The position numbers were made by a program, and so were the translations under genes. This document shows, piece after piece, positions 14,314 through 22,488 of a stretch of DNA of 64,000 bases. Source of the stretch: a virus; the IMG/VR virus record IMGVR_UViG_3300049595_001870, positions 53,779-117,778 of that record; one strand, given 5' to 3'. Numbering within the stretch: the stretch's first letter is position 1; the number at the start of each line of letters is the position of its first letter. Under the pieces are notes generated by a model. That model worked only from the letters and a program-made list of their open reading frames with translations. It was not told the origin of the DNA and ran no database searches.

Positions 14314-14626
14314 TTGCCTCTCCCAGTAGTGCGGCCAGCCTCGGCAGGTCCTCTAGCCTGACGATCGCCAGCCACGGCTTCTTGTTGCGACGGTGTAGGA
14401 CCAGCGGCACGCTGGACCCGGCGTCAGTGACGGCCTGGTCCATCCAGCCGTAGGGATTGCCCTGCTCCACGCGCTTCACCTCCACGTGGATCCCTTCCAT
14501 CACCACCAGATCAGGGCTGTCCGGCCCGCCATGAAACTGCTGGCCCCTGCGTGCCGAGCCGATCAGCGCGCGCCAAGCCTGGGCAGCCTCCAGTTCGCCG
14601 CGTTTTCCTTTGGAACGGCTGTTCAC
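14093..14626 (-). CDS. PD-(D/E)XK nuclease, Holliday-junction-resolvase-like
   Basis: 177 residues. SKGKRGELEAAQAW carries the first acidic residue, PDSPDLVVMEGIHVEVKR gives the PD and ExK core. This pattern is typical of phage Holliday-junction-type resolvases that cut branched DNA before packaging. The C-terminal ~60 residues lie over the next gene in another frame. It sits with the other recombination and replication genes. Confidence 0.7.
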   Translation of the reverse strand: MNSRSKGKRGELEAAQAWRALIGSARRGQQFHGGPDSPDLVVMEGIHVEVKRVEQGNPYGWMDQAVTDAGSSVPLVLHRRNKKPWLAIVRLEDLPRLAALLGEANGRSVPDGVRGAAQSPGQEEDVLRVPETKPAGKCLGCARAGNCAVGVSGRQNRRKNPPTVRPDRSNRCQGDDT

Positions 14627-14859
14627 ATGGAGGCTCCACGGCCGGAAAAGTCACGCACTTCGATTTGGCTCAAGTCAGGGAACTGCTCACGCAGAAGTTT
14701 CACGCACTCAAACAGTGATCGCTTGTTCAGAACCTTTTCGTTCTTGCCAATCCATGCAGATACATCGCCCCAGAAGCGGAAGTCCCTCGTATCACCGAGC
14801 GAGTCCCACCCGTACTCAAACTGCCTTGCTGTCGTTTTCATTTGGCCCGTTGCCGTCAT
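14623..14859 (-). CDS. Small protein, unknown
   Basis: 78 residues from ATG 14859 with GGAGGAG upstream. Central helix (KVLNKRSLFECVKLLREQF) and a Trp/Phe-rich N-terminal part. It overlaps the nuclease start by 4 bases. Unknown. Confidence 0.65.
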   Translation of the reverse strand: MTATGQMKTTARQFEYGWDSLGDTRDFRFWGDVSAWIGKNEKVLNKRSLFECVKLLREQFPDLSQIEVRDFSGRGASM

Positions 14860-15229
14860 GTGGCTCCTCCGCTGTGAGGCGATCGGTCATTACGTCCATG
14901 TAGTGCGACGGATAATCTTCTGCGGCCCCCTGCTCCAAGAGCCAGCCGGTCAGCGTCTCGCCGCTGCCGATGTCGGCCAAGTCCCCCAGCATGCGTCCAT
15001 ACGTGTCGCGAAAATAATCCAGCGTCAGCAGGCGAAGCTGGCCAAACTCTTGGTGCAGCTCCACCCAGTCAATGATCATCTGCTGCGCCTGTGGCTTGCA
15101 CTTCACGCCCTCAAGCAGCACAGGGATTTCCGCCAGCGCCTGCACCATCGGCAGCCATGTACGGACAATCACCGTGTCCGGCCGGGTGACTCGCCGCACC
15201 TCGCAGGTCATGGGCGTCTGGATGGCCAT
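14816..15229 (-). CDS. Helical protein, unknown
   Basis: 137 residues from ATG 15229. Mixed N-terminal strand region (CEVRRVTRPDTVIV), then helices, then an acidic Asn/Asp-rich tail. It overlaps the HNH gene by 22 bases. Unknown. Confidence 0.65.
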   Translation of the reverse strand: MAIQTPMTCEVRRVTRPDTVIVRTWLPMVQALAEIPVLLEGVKCKPQAQQMIIDWVELHQEFGQLRLLTLDYFRDTYGRMLGDLADIGSGETLTGWLLEQGAAEDYPSHYMDVMTDRLTAEEPHDGNGPNENDSKAV

Positions 15230-15606
15230 AGGTTTCTCTGTCGCTCTTGCAAATAGAAATCTGGAATCGGCGTCGGCTCGTAGCCCAGGTGTTTCTTATG
15301 ACGCAGCGAGGCGAGGTACTCCGGATCGTAGTACTCGGAATCGCTCTCCTGCTTGGCAGTCAGCAGTGTACCTTTGTTTATGTCCGGAAGTCCAGTCACC
15401 TTTGGGCCGGAATGGAACACCGAATGGCAATTGGCGCAGAGCGAGAGGAGGTTGCGCCTGTCATGTTTCCTGCCGGCCCCCTGTTGGAGATGGTGAATCT
15501 CCAGGCGCCGGCGGCCATCGGACTCCGGCCACCAGCAGACAGCGCAACTTCTGAATAGGGCGCCGAACTCTTGGAGGAGGGCTCGGTCTTCGTTATTCAG
15601 CGGCAA
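15208..15606 (-). CDS. HNH endonuclease
   Basis: About 132 residues from a TTG at 15606 with GGAG upstream; a longer GTG start at 15639 or an ATG at 15675 is possible. The HNH core is CAVC, then LEIHHLQQGAGRKHDRRNLLSLCANCH, with two CxxC pairs binding zinc. A second HNH gene lies just before it in transcription order. Phage HNH enzymes often assist packaging or act as homing nucleases. Confidence 0.75.
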   Translation of the reverse strand: MPLNNEDRALLQEFGALFRSCAVCWWPESDGRRRLEIHHLQQGAGRKHDRRNLLSLCANCHSVFHSGPKVTGLPDINKGTLLTAKQESDSEYYDPEYLASLRHKKHLGYEPTPIPDFYLQERQRNLWPSRRP

Positions 15607-16114
15607 GCCAATTTCTCCGCTGCCAATCCTCCATTCCACGCCAGAACGCGAGCCTCTCATCAACAGCGGGATCACTGGACGCCGGTTCGTTCCTATCGGA
15701 TTTGCTTCTGCTTACTGGACGACGGCTCGTCCTTGCTGCCCGCTTCGGGGGCCGCCTCTTGCCGCCAGTTCTCCACGCCCTCATGGAAATGCCACGCCGC
15801 TCACGCATGATGCCGACAAGAAGCTGGTACTTAATCCGTGTATCAAGCACCCTCTTGCCTCCTGCCCACTCAACATCGGCGTGGCACTCCCCGCACAAGC
15901 TGATCAGGCTCGTCAGCCTTTTGCCACGGAGCGTCTTGGCGTGGTAGTCGATGTGATGGACGCACACGGCCTCGCGCCCGCAGCACTGACAGGTGTGTTG
16001 ATCCCTGATTCGGACTCGGGCGCGTATGGAATGCCAGAGCGGTGATGCCAAGTACTCCGCATAGGTGCGAATACCGTTTGGAAAGCTATTCAAAACGGGC
16101 ATCGCACAACTCAT
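15593..16114 (-). CDS. HNH endonuclease, second copy type
   Basis: 173 residues. CQCCGREAVCVHHIDYHAK and SLISLCGECHADVEW form the HNH core with CxxC pairs. The C-terminal half is basic (GGKRRPPKRAARTSRRP), probably DNA-contacting. It is followed by another, clearly different HNH gene, so they are not a recent duplication. A start at 16102 is also possible. Confidence 0.75.
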   Translation of the reverse strand: MSCAMPVLNSFPNGIRTYAEYLASPLWHSIRARVRIRDQHTCQCCGREAVCVHHIDYHAKTLRGKRLTSLISLCGECHADVEWAGGKRVLDTRIKYQLLVGIMRERRGISMRAWRTGGKRRPPKRAARTSRRPVSRSKSDRNEPASSDPAVDERLAFWRGMEDWQRRNWLAAE

Positions 16115-16676
16115 CCCAGTCCGGCACAGCCTCCCGGCATTGCGCCAGGATCTCTCGGCAGAAGTCCCTCAGTGCCTCATGGTCATAGCCATCACAGCTC
16201 TGCGACATGCGGTACAGCACCTGCGCGTAGCCGGCCATGAGCGCGCAGTACGTCACCGTCTCGCGGCGGCGCTCCAGCCCAAGCTCCTGGCGGATCTGGC
16301 AGCCGCGTAGGTACGCCACCCACTCGTCCAAGATCATCAGGGCGTTGGACTCCCAGTACTTGTCGCCGGCCTGCATCAGGTAGGTCTTGTAGATCGCACC
16401 CCTGTGATCCGGCGGAATCTGGGCGAACACCTGCGCCGTCAGCAGCGGCGGAATAGGCAGGTACTCACGCTCGCCGTGGAGCATGTAGATGCCGTGCCAG
16501 CCGGCACGCCGGCCGGTGGCCAGGAAGTGCGAACTCTCATGCCCCCACGTGACCGGGCACGGTTCCCAGGCAGGGCAGTCCTCCGGCAGGCGAGACACCA
16601 AATCCCGGAGCGTTGGCGGCATCGCCTCGGCCGGCTCCCAGAGAACCGGCAGCTCAATAGCGACGGCAAGCATCAT
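16086..16676 (-). CDS. Putative HExxH metallopeptidase-like protein
   Basis: 196 residues from ATG 16676 (ATGA overlap with the previous stop). HESSH at about residues 46-50 in TWGHESSHFLATGR is a zinc-protease-type motif. A later W-x-ALMILDEWVAYLRG stretch may supply the third ligand. I recall a phage family with this order but no known substrate. Confidence 0.6.
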   Translation of the reverse strand: MMLAVAIELPVLWEPAEAMPPTLRDLVSRLPEDCPAWEPCPVTWGHESSHFLATGRRAGWHGIYMLHGEREYLPIPPLLTAQVFAQIPPDHRGAIYKTYLMQAGDKYWESNALMILDEWVAYLRGCQIRQELGLERRRETVTYCALMAGYAQVLYRMSQSCDGYDHEALRDFCREILAQCREAVPDWDELCDARFE

Positions 16677-17368
16677 GGCGCCCCACATACAGGACCATTG
16701 CTCGCCAAGGGCCCTGGCGTGCGTTCAGACGGCCGTTCGCCCTGGACGGGTGTCCACAGGCCGGGGACTGAGATCGGGCCGTACGCCCACTCTGAGGAGC
16801 CGCTGGCGTCGAAGGACGACGACTCCGATCGGTAGACCTCCTCCTGCACCCGGTAGCCACGGGAGCGTGGGTCTGGGCTGTCTCCAACAAAGTACCCATC
16901 CTTCCACGCCACACGGTTTGTCGGCAGGGCCGCCAGCCTGCCCGTCGCCAAGGCCAGTACATGTGCGCACTTGGCCTGCTCGGGGCGGGCCAGCCAGCCC
17001 GGCGCCGACAGTGAGTCGGGAAGCCAATCGACAGTGAACAGGTACTCGCCTGGGATCGGGCCACGCCGCGTGTAGCACACGGCCTCATGCTCCAGCAGGT
17101 AGGCAAAGACCGTCACCACCGGGCGAAATGAAAAACAATCCCAGAGCTGGCAGTTCTCCAATTCCTCAGTCGCTGCGCCCTCACGCAGGGCCAGTGCATG
17201 GATCGGTAGATTGCGGAAGTGCGCGCCGCTCTTGAGCATTACATGAAATGCCAGGGCCCTGGCCGGGTAGCTCTGTATGGCGAATGCGTAGCCCTCCTCC
17301 TGGCCAGGGCAGCCAGTGGTAAAGCTGTTGTCTACCCAGACTCGCAGGTATGGGATGTCAGCGTTCAT
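16673..17368 (-). CDS. Conserved phage protein, unknown
   Basis: 231 residues from ATG 17368 (MNADIPYLRVWVD). LRVWVDNSFTTG, then AFAIQSYPARALAFHVML, then FRNLPIHAL recalls an uncharacterised family from related phages. The C-terminal ~80 residues are Ser/Pro-rich and less conserved looking. Confidence 0.65.
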   Translation of the reverse strand: MNADIPYLRVWVDNSFTTGCPGQEEGYAFAIQSYPARALAFHVMLKSGAHFRNLPIHALALREGAATEELENCQLWDCFSFRPVVTVFAYLLEHEAVCYTRRGPIPGEYLFTVDWLPDSLSAPGWLARPEQAKCAHVLALATGRLAALPTNRVAWKDGYFVGDSPDPRSRGYRVQEEVYRSESSSFDASGSSEWAYGPISVPGLWTPVQGERPSERTPGPLASNGPVCGAP

Positions 17369-17642
17369 ACGTAATCGGCCGTATTGATCCGTGTTTCGTC
17401 CGCTCCAGCAGTCCGTCGATGACCGCCGCGATCTTGTTGCACTGCACATCGTCCTCGTAGGCGTATATGTCTCGCACTTCCCGCAGGACGGACCGCTCCG
17501 CGTCGGTGAGCCGCAGCCGCCTTATTTCTTCTTGCAGCCATGTGTTCGCCGCCGACAGCCTCGCCGTAGCCATGTGCGTGTTGTGAGAACCAGCGGATGC
17601 AAGAGACGGCTCGGCCGCGTCTCGCGTGTTGTCAGTGTCCAT
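17358..17642 (-). CDS. Helical protein with duplicated 5' end
   Basis: 94 residues. CAGGAGCGGCGAGAT lies before the ATG. The first 19 residues (MDTDNTRDAAEPSLASAGS) also start a 24-residue peptide at 17930-18004, where the leader and ribosome site are repeated too. Body is helical. Function unknown. Confidence 0.65.
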   Translation of the reverse strand: MDTDNTRDAAEPSLASAGSHNTHMATARLSAANTWLQEEIRRLRLTDAERSVLREVRDIYAYEDDVQCNKIAAVIDGLLERTKHGSIRPITYER

Positions 17643-17675
17643 ATCTCGCCGCTCCTGATCCTTGGCGTTCTGTGG

Positions 17676-17927
17676 CTACTTGCGAGCCTCGCGGATCGCC
17701 TTTGCCATCGCATCTTGGATACGCGGCGGTATCGGCACAGCCTGCGACTGAATCGCCTTCGGCTTCCTGCCGTAGACCAAAGGCCACACTCTCCAGTCGG
17801 CTCTGGTGTCTGCAATCAGCATTCGCGCAACAGCATCGGCGTCCTCTTCGCAGCGAAATATCTCATGGTGGTGAAAACGCTCGCCAACGCGAACCACTGC
17901 ATACGCAACGGGGGTGCGATCACTCAT
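17676..17927 (-). CDS. Small protein, unknown
   Basis: 83 residues from ATG 17927, starting MSDRTPVAYA. Beta-rich first half, basic C-terminus (IREARK). It begins just after the short repeated peptide. Unknown. Confidence 0.65.
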   Translation of the reverse strand: MSDRTPVAYAVVRVGERFHHHEIFRCEEDADAVARMLIADTRADWRVWPLVYGRKPKAIQSQAVPIPPRIQDAMAKAIREARK

Positions 17928-17929
17928 GT

Positions 17930-18004
17930 CTATACTCCGTTCGCCACAGAACCAGCGGATGCAAGAGACGGCTCGGCATCGTCCTGCGTGTTGTCATCGC
18001 TCAT
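17930..18004 (-). CDS. Truncated 24-residue copy of a gene start
   Basis: The 24 codons start MSDDNTQDDAEPSLASAGS and then stop. The leader (CCAAGGATCAGGAGCGGCGA) and first 19 residues match 17358-17642. It may be a translated leader peptide or a leftover of a duplication. Confidence 0.45.
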   Translation of the reverse strand: MSDDNTQDDAEPSLASAGSVANGV

Positions 18005-18032
18005 AGTTCGCCGCTCCTGATCCTTGGCGTTC

Positions 18033-18182
18033 TCACGTTGTATCGCCGGTGCCCGGCACGGGTCGCGTCACGGGTTTATCAGTCCCGCCGCTGCCGTGTC
18101 CGCCACCGGGTTCCCCAGTTGCGGAATCTGTTCGGGCTGTCGCCGCCGGCGCGGCGTCATGATTTGTGTCAGAAAAACTCAT
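18033..18182 (-). CDS. Small Gly/Thr-rich protein
   Basis: 49 residues (MSFSDTNHDA...). Low complexity in Gly, Thr and Pro. The ribosome site is weak, so translation is uncertain. An ORF extending further upstream in this frame runs over the 47-residue membrane protein and is probably not real. Confidence 0.35.
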   Translation of the reverse strand: MSFSDTNHDAAPAATARTDSATGEPGGGHGSGGTDKPVTRPVPGTGDTT

Positions 18183-18292
18183 GCGGTTTTCTTTCGGCGT
18201 GAGAACCACGCGCTGCAGCGGACCCGCGATGGCGTCGGTTGGTTGTGGTTTCGTCAGCGGTCGCGGGCCGCTGATCTTTGGCGTTCTGTGGC

Positions 18293-18436
18293 TCACCTCG
18301 TCATCCACATGAGGCCAAGATTCGCTGTGCTGTAGCTCATCCACACCAGAAAGCCAGCCGGCGATCCTCGCCACAACTGTTCGATAGCGACGACGAAGTA
18401 GATGATGGCGACGATGAACACTAGTGGCGCGCTCAT
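18293..18436 (-). CDS. Small two-helix membrane protein
   Basis: 47 residues starting MSAPLVFIVA. Two hydrophobic stretches (LVFIVAIIYFVVAIEQLW and FLVWMSYSTANLGLMW) would form a hairpin in the membrane. GGGG precedes the start. This type of tiny membrane protein is common in phage early and mid regions (from memory). Confidence 0.6.
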   Translation of the reverse strand: MSAPLVFIVAIIYFVVAIEQLWRGSPAGFLVWMSYSTANLGLMWMTR

Positions 18437-18451
18437 TCATCACCCCACGTG

Positions 18452-19060
18452 CTAATTAGCTTTGCCTTCGCCATCGCCAGCTCCCTCTCCAGCTTTGCTA
18501 TCCTCTCCCGCAACGTAGCGTTCAACTGTTTCAGTCGCTCCACCTCCCGCTGCGAATGCTCCTGCCTCTCCATCAATCAGTCCCAGCTTGTGACGCGGAT
18601 AAAGAATCTCCAACAACGCGCTTGCCGGCCGTAAGAATTTCTTCGGAGCCTCCAGAATCGGCACCTCATGGCCACGCTCTCGGTCGGTCGTCTTTCCCTC
18701 TTTCCATGAGTCGTCTCTGTCCAAGATCGTCAGCCACACCCATGCCCCGGTCGGCTTGGAAAGAAACACGTAGATCAGATTGATGTGGCTTTCACGCTTC
18801 ATGCCGCGCAAGTCATCGACATACACGGTGTCATACGGAAAGGACTCCGGCCCATCGAACTTCAGCGACCGCTCTTTCACTTCGATCGCCACCACGGCTG
18901 CGGCGTCTGGCGTATCGACATGTCCGGTGCGCTTGCAGTGCCTCTTGGCGACGATCTTGCGACCATGCGCCACCGCGCACCCGATCTTGCGCATCGTTTC
19001 CACCCACTTGCGTTCCGCGCGCTGGCCTTTAGCCAGCGCTACGGAAAATGAGCGCGCCAT
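18452..19060 (-). CDS. PD-(D/E)XK nuclease-like protein
   Basis: 202 residues from ATG 19060 (MARSFSVALA) with GGAG upstream. HVDTPDAAAVVAIEVKER gives D...ExK, and the helical N-terminus fits the nuclease fold. The C-terminal ~40 residues are Glu/Gly/Ala-rich and disordered. Putative DNA nuclease; function unknown. Confidence 0.55.
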   Translation of the reverse strand: MARSFSVALAKGQRAERKWVETMRKIGCAVAHGRKIVAKRHCKRTGHVDTPDAAAVVAIEVKERSLKFDGPESFPYDTVYVDDLRGMKRESHINLIYVFLSKPTGAWVWLTILDRDDSWKEGKTTDRERGHEVPILEAPKKFLRPASALLEILYPRHKLGLIDGEAGAFAAGGGATETVERYVAGEDSKAGEGAGDGEGKAN

Positions 19061-19544
19061 TGCGATTGGCTCCGAAGAATTGCCGAATGGCAGGATTCGT
19101 CTGGCAGACATCACGCCCACGGAGTACGCCCATCGCCTGCACCCTGGCGCAGCGATGACGAATCACATCTGGCATCGGATCGGTCTTGGTTATGTGACCG
19201 ACGAACCAGCAAAGCTCCTCCGGGATTGGCTCGGCCTCCTCAAACTCGGCGCGGTGCGCACGCACCTGAAAGCCCCAGCGGGTGGTCCGGCCAAAGATGT
19301 CGCCGATGTCTTCATCCGTGAGAGTCGGATCGTTCATGGCTATGCAGGCCAGGCGCTCGTCGCTCGGGCAGCGACGGCAGTGCAGGTGGATGCGGATGAT
19401 GGACTCAAACGCCTGCTCGGCTTGCTGGCACTGCTCGGCAACTTTTGACACACCCTCACGGTTGATCAGCACGCGGCGAAACACCTCGCGTGCGAAACCC
19501 AAGCAGTGATCCAATCGCCTCTCGCCACGTTCGCTTTTTTGCAC
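19029..19544 (-). CDS. Protein with HTH-like region and Cys cluster
   Basis: 171 residues from a GTG at 19544 with AGGAGGG at good distance, which decides the start. IHLHCRRCPSDERLAC suggests a zinc site, and TDEDIGDIFGRTTRWGFQVRAHR looks like a helix-turn-helix. It could be a regulator or a replication accessory. The longer frame to 19598 overlaps the neighbouring gene. Confidence 0.55.
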   Translation of the reverse strand: MQKSERGERRLDHCLGFAREVFRRVLINREGVSKVAEQCQQAEQAFESIIRIHLHCRRCPSDERLACIAMNDPTLTDEDIGDIFGRTTRWGFQVRAHRAEFEEAEPIPEELCWFVGHITKTDPMPDVIRHRCARVQAMGVLRGRDVCQTNPAIRQFFGANRNGALIFRSAG

Positions 19545-19665
19545 GGGGACCCTCCTTGTTTTCGACCTGCGGAGCCGCCGGCCACGCATGATCGACATCG
19601 AACACCTCCCGAAGAATCACATCAGCCGTCTGGTCCAGCAGCAGGTCGTTACGCTGTTCGTCCAT
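19456..19665 (-). CDS. Small protein, unknown
   Basis: 69 residues from ATG 19665 (MDEQRNDLLL). Helical acidic N-terminus (TADVILREVFDVDHAW) and a basic tail. It overlaps the next gene by 89 bases and the DUF1376-like gene's end by 17 bases. Confidence 0.55.
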   Translation of the reverse strand: MDEQRNDLLLDQTADVILREVFDVDHAWPAAPQVENKEGPRAKKRTWREAIGSLLGFRTRGVSPRADQP

Positions 19666-20530
19666 CGATCGCATCTCCTATGCTGGTCACGCCACGCTTG
19701 CGCTCCTTGGAACGCACGTACTCGTCTCGCATGCGGGCGCGCTTCCAAGACTCGTATTCGCCCGCTGTCATCTCGCGGCCGGCGTCTGGCCGGAACACGG
19801 CACGCGGCGCCGCAGGAGCAGGCTCCGCCTCCGCGTACTCCTGAGCGCGGGACAGCCACGCCTTGAGGGCTCGGTTCCAGTCCGTCTTGCGTGCGTAGCC
19901 GCGGTTGCTCACGGCGTGCGCGTGGCACCGGGCCAGCTCGCGGTCGATGTCCACACGCGGGAAGGCTGCCCTCCAAGCCGACCGGGAGATTTCGCAGACC
20001 CCCTCAAAGCCGCCTGCCGCCGTCCAAGAAATCTTTGCAGCAGCGGGCGGACGGATTTTCGTCCGCCTCCTAATACTCTTAAGAGTATCTGGTTCTGGTT
20101 CTGGTTCTGGTTGCAGGTTGTTGACAGGGTTGACAACAGGGTTGTTGACAGGGTTGTTGACAGGGTTGACAACAAGGTTGACAACAGGGCTGGCGGGCAG
20201 TCCTTTGGCCGACCTAGCCTTGGCGACGGCCGATACCTTGCGGTCATAGGCACCCTGCTGCTTGGCCCGCTCTGCCTCCAGCCGGGGGTGCGACAGCCGC
20301 TCCTCGCTGGTGCCAGCGTCTAGGACCACCAGACGCCGCCTACAGACCGCCCAGTCTTCTGGCGACATGCCGCCCGCGATCCGGCAGCACGCCTCCATAT
20401 CGTTCGGGAGGCCGCTGGAATCCCAGGCGTACAACAAGAGCCGCATGTACCCCCCAAACTGGGAGCAGGTCATGTCGGCGCAACTGGCCAGGATGTCGCG
20501 GGTGTAGACCGGCATCCAATTGAGTCCCAT
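19649..20530 (-). CDS. DUF1376-domain protein, likely replication initiator-type
   Basis: 293 residues from ATG 20530 (MGLNWMPVYT) with GGAGG upstream. The N-terminal ~95 residues match DUF1376: W-x-P-x-Y-x-x-D, then FGGYMRLLLYAWDSSGLPND. Phage proteins with this domain often serve in replication initiation. A repetitive Asn/Pro/Val linker of the type NPVNNPV lies in the middle (bases 20100-20190), then a helical C-terminus. Confidence 0.7.
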   Translation of the reverse strand: MGLNWMPVYTRDILASCADMTCSQFGGYMRLLLYAWDSSGLPNDMEACCRIAGGMSPEDWAVCRRRLVVLDAGTSEERLSHPRLEAERAKQQGAYDRKVSAVAKARSAKGLPASPVVNLVVNPVNNPVNNPVVNPVNNLQPEPEPEPDTLKSIRRRTKIRPPAAAKISWTAAGGFEGVCEISRSAWRAAFPRVDIDRELARCHAHAVSNRGYARKTDWNRALKAWLSRAQEYAEAEPAPAAPRAVFRPDAGREMTAGEYESWKRARMRDEYVRSKERKRGVTSIGDAIDGRTA

Positions 20531-20556
20531 ATCACAGTCCTCCATGGTGAATGAAA

Positions 20557-20610
20557 CCCCCGGGGGCGCAGGAGGTAGGGGAGGCGAAACCTCCGCGCCG
20601 CACCCGGGGG
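20557..20610 (-). terminator. Strong hairpin between SSB and DUF1376 genes
   Basis: A long dyad: CCCCCGGG..GCGC.GGAGGT pairs with ACCTCC.GCGC..CCCGGGGG around a short loop. On the minus strand it follows the SSB stop and is trailed by TTTC, so it may terminate or attenuate transcription into the replication gene, or stabilise the mRNA end. The T-run is weak. Confidence 0.55.
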
Positions 20611-20613
20611 AGT

Positions 20614-21000
20614 TCAGAAAGGGATTCCGCCGTCGTCTTCCTCAAACTTTGGCAACGCCTTTGTGGCGGCCGGCTTTGCTGGCGCAGCAGCCTTGGGTGG
20701 CGGCGGCGACATGATCTGCACAGACTGGACGGTGCAGACAAACGCAGACTTCTCCGCGCCGTCCTTGCCAGTCCACTTCTGCTCTTCAATGCGGCCGGTG
20801 AAGGCGACGCGCTGCCCCTTGGTGAGCAAGGCCAGAAGCCCTGCCGGGCACTCCCAATGCTCACAAGTCAGCCAAGTCGTCTGGTCATTCCGGCCGCCGA
20901 TCGCCACGCGATAACGGCTCTTGGTCTTGCCGTTGATGTCCCGGCTCTCTGCGTCACCGCCCAGCCGCCCGGTGAAACAGCACACGTTCATGTCAGCCAT
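20614..21000 (-). CDS. ssb: Single-stranded DNA-binding protein
   Basis: 128 residues from ATG 21000 with GAGGAGGTGG upstream. OB-fold pattern: CCFTGRLGGDAESR, then RYRVAIGG, then FTGRIEEQKW. An Ala/Pro linker leads to an acidic DDGGIPF tip that in bacterial SSBs recruits partner proteins. It sits next to an ERF annealing protein and an exonuclease, so it serves replication and recombination. Confidence 0.85.
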   Translation of the reverse strand: MADMNVCCFTGRLGGDAESRDINGKTKSRYRVAIGGRNDQTTWLTCEHWECPAGLLALLTKGQRVAFTGRIEEQKWTGKDGAEKSAFVCTVQSVQIMSPPPPKAAAPAKPAATKALPKFEEDDGGIPF

Positions 21001-21625
21001 TGACCACCTCCTCGGCAAAAGCCCGCTCGTACGCCTGCTCCGCACGGTGGAGCAGCTCCTGATCGACCTCGCCCCGCTTGGCGAACAAACGGAACTTGTC
21101 CAGCAGCCGCTGCGACAACTCCGCGTTGCGTTCCGCCAACGCCTTGCGCAGTTCGTTCTCCGTCGCAGCCGCCTCCAGCACGGCCCGTGGGTTCTTCGCC
21201 GCCGGCTTCACTTCTTGCGGCTGAGACACGGCGTTGGCGTCGTCGTCGTCGCAGCCACTCAGGGCCCCGGTGAGGCAGATCAGCAGCATGCGATGGGCGT
21301 AGGTCAGCGCGCTTTTAAAGCCCTGCATGTCCTGCTTGGAGAAAAACAGCGGTACCGACGCATTGATCTCCTCGCCGCTCCTGTGCCGCAGGCACCCCTC
21401 CGCAAACCACAGGCCGTCCACCAGCCGAGGATGGACGGTCATCGGAGCGAAGCCGTTGGCCGTCAGCGCCTCGGAGATGGCCGCATCGATGTCGCCAACC
21501 GTGCTATACGGAGTACCGCGTGGGTTGGACGGACCTTTGAAAAACGTGTTCAGCCCGCTCTGCTTGGGCTGCCGGAACTGCTGCTTGGCCTTGGCCAGGG
21601 CAGCGACGATTGCCTTCTCCTCCAT
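20993..21625 (-). CDS. ERF-family single-strand annealing recombinase
   Basis: 210 residues from ATG 21625 (TGATG with the exonuclease stop). AIVAALAKAKQQF, then YSTVGDIDAAISEALTANGF and ALTYAHRMLLICLTGAL fit the ERF family, which anneals complementary DNA strands. It forms a pair with the adjacent exonuclease, as in lambda-type Red systems. Confidence 0.8.
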   Translation of the reverse strand: MEEKAIVAALAKAKQQFRQPKQSGLNTFFKGPSNPRGTPYSTVGDIDAAISEALTANGFAPMTVHPRLVDGLWFAEGCLRHRSGEEINASVPLFFSKQDMQGFKSALTYAHRMLLICLTGALSGCDDDDANAVSQPQEVKPAAKNPRAVLEAAATENELRKALAERNAELSQRLLDKFRLFAKRGEVDQELLHRAEQAYERAFAEEVVNG

Positions 21626-22473
21626 CAGTACACCTCCTCCTTGTTGCGAACCCACGCCGGAATCTCCAGCTCCCTGATCTCCCCGTGATCCAGCGGCAGG
21701 TACTCACCTGTCGCCCTCCGCAGACGAATCAACTCCATCGTTGACAGCATTCGCTCGCCGCACTCAGCGACGTAGTCATGCGGCAGGTAGTACACATGGC
21801 ATGCGTACGGAGCCGCCGTCTGGACAAACACAAACGGCATCCGGAACGGACCCATTCCGATGGCCATGGCGCCGTTGACATACAGCCATTCCTGCTCGCC
21901 GTAGCCGTAGTCAAAGACCGAGCGATAGAGCTGGTCCCACTTGGCACTGGTGGTTTTTAGATCCCACCACCTGTCCTGGCAGCAGCCGTCCGGACGAACC
22001 TTCAGTCGGTGGCCCTCAAGATCAAAGAACACGCTGACCTGCGTCTCGGTGGTGTTCTCCACCAGATCGCGGGCGGCGCTGTTGGCCATGAGCGAGTCCA
22101 GCATCTTGCTGTACTGCTCGCACTGATCCTGCGTGCAGACGATCACGCCGATCTGCTCGGCCTCCCACGCCTTGTAGGCGTTGGTGCTGCGCGATCCGTT
22201 GGACCCCAGCACCTCTTTCGGCGGGACGCGGATCTGCTCCGCAAGGGTCTTGCCCTCGCAGACGCCTTGGACGATCTGATCGAACTCGCTGCCTCGCCTA
22301 GTGGCAGAGTTGCCTGAGAAGAGCGAGTTGCCTGCGTCCATCCACTGCTGTACCTCGCCGCCACCTTTGGCCACCGCCGAGATGAATGAGCGGCTGTCGA
22401 ATCCCTTCAGTCGGTGGTATTCTTCCCCCGGCATGCCGATGACCTTAGTCGGCAGCTTGTCAATGCTGTGCAT
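21625..22473 (-). CDS. PD-(D/E)XK exonuclease (exodeoxyribonuclease VIII-like)
   Basis: 282 residues. RRGSEFDQIVQG, then KVRPDGCCQDRWWDLKTTSA (D-x-K core) and a C-terminal YHVYYLPHDYV match the phage RecE/exo-VIII-like family. Works with ERF and SSB. The ATG lies inside a GTGCAT..ATGCAC palindrome and follows a terminator-like hairpin, hinting at regulated expression. Confidence 0.8.
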   Translation of the reverse strand: MHSIDKLPTKVIGMPGEEYHRLKGFDSRSFISAVAKGGGEVQQWMDAGNSLFSGNSATRRGSEFDQIVQGVCEGKTLAEQIRVPPKEVLGSNGSRSTNAYKAWEAEQIGVIVCTQDQCEQYSKMLDSLMANSAARDLVENTTETQVSVFFDLEGHRLKVRPDGCCQDRWWDLKTTSAKWDQLYRSVFDYGYGEQEWLYVNGAMAIGMGPFRMPFVFVQTAAPYACHVYYLPHDYVAECGERMLSTMELIRLRRATGEYLPLDHGEIRELEIPAWVRNKEEVY

Positions 22474-22481
22474 TTATGCAC
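22468..22481. promoter_or_regulatory. Palindrome over the exonuclease start codon
   Basis: GTGCAT-TT-ATGCAC is a perfect 6-base inverted repeat that covers the start codon. It could be an operator or an RNA hairpin that hides the start. Confidence 0.35.
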
Positions 22482-22488
22482 TCCCCCT

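Noticed and set aside
18183-18443. N-terminal extension of the 49-residue frame at 18033-18182
   Set aside because: It covers the 47-residue membrane protein in another frame, which has clear hydrophobic segments and a ribosome site.
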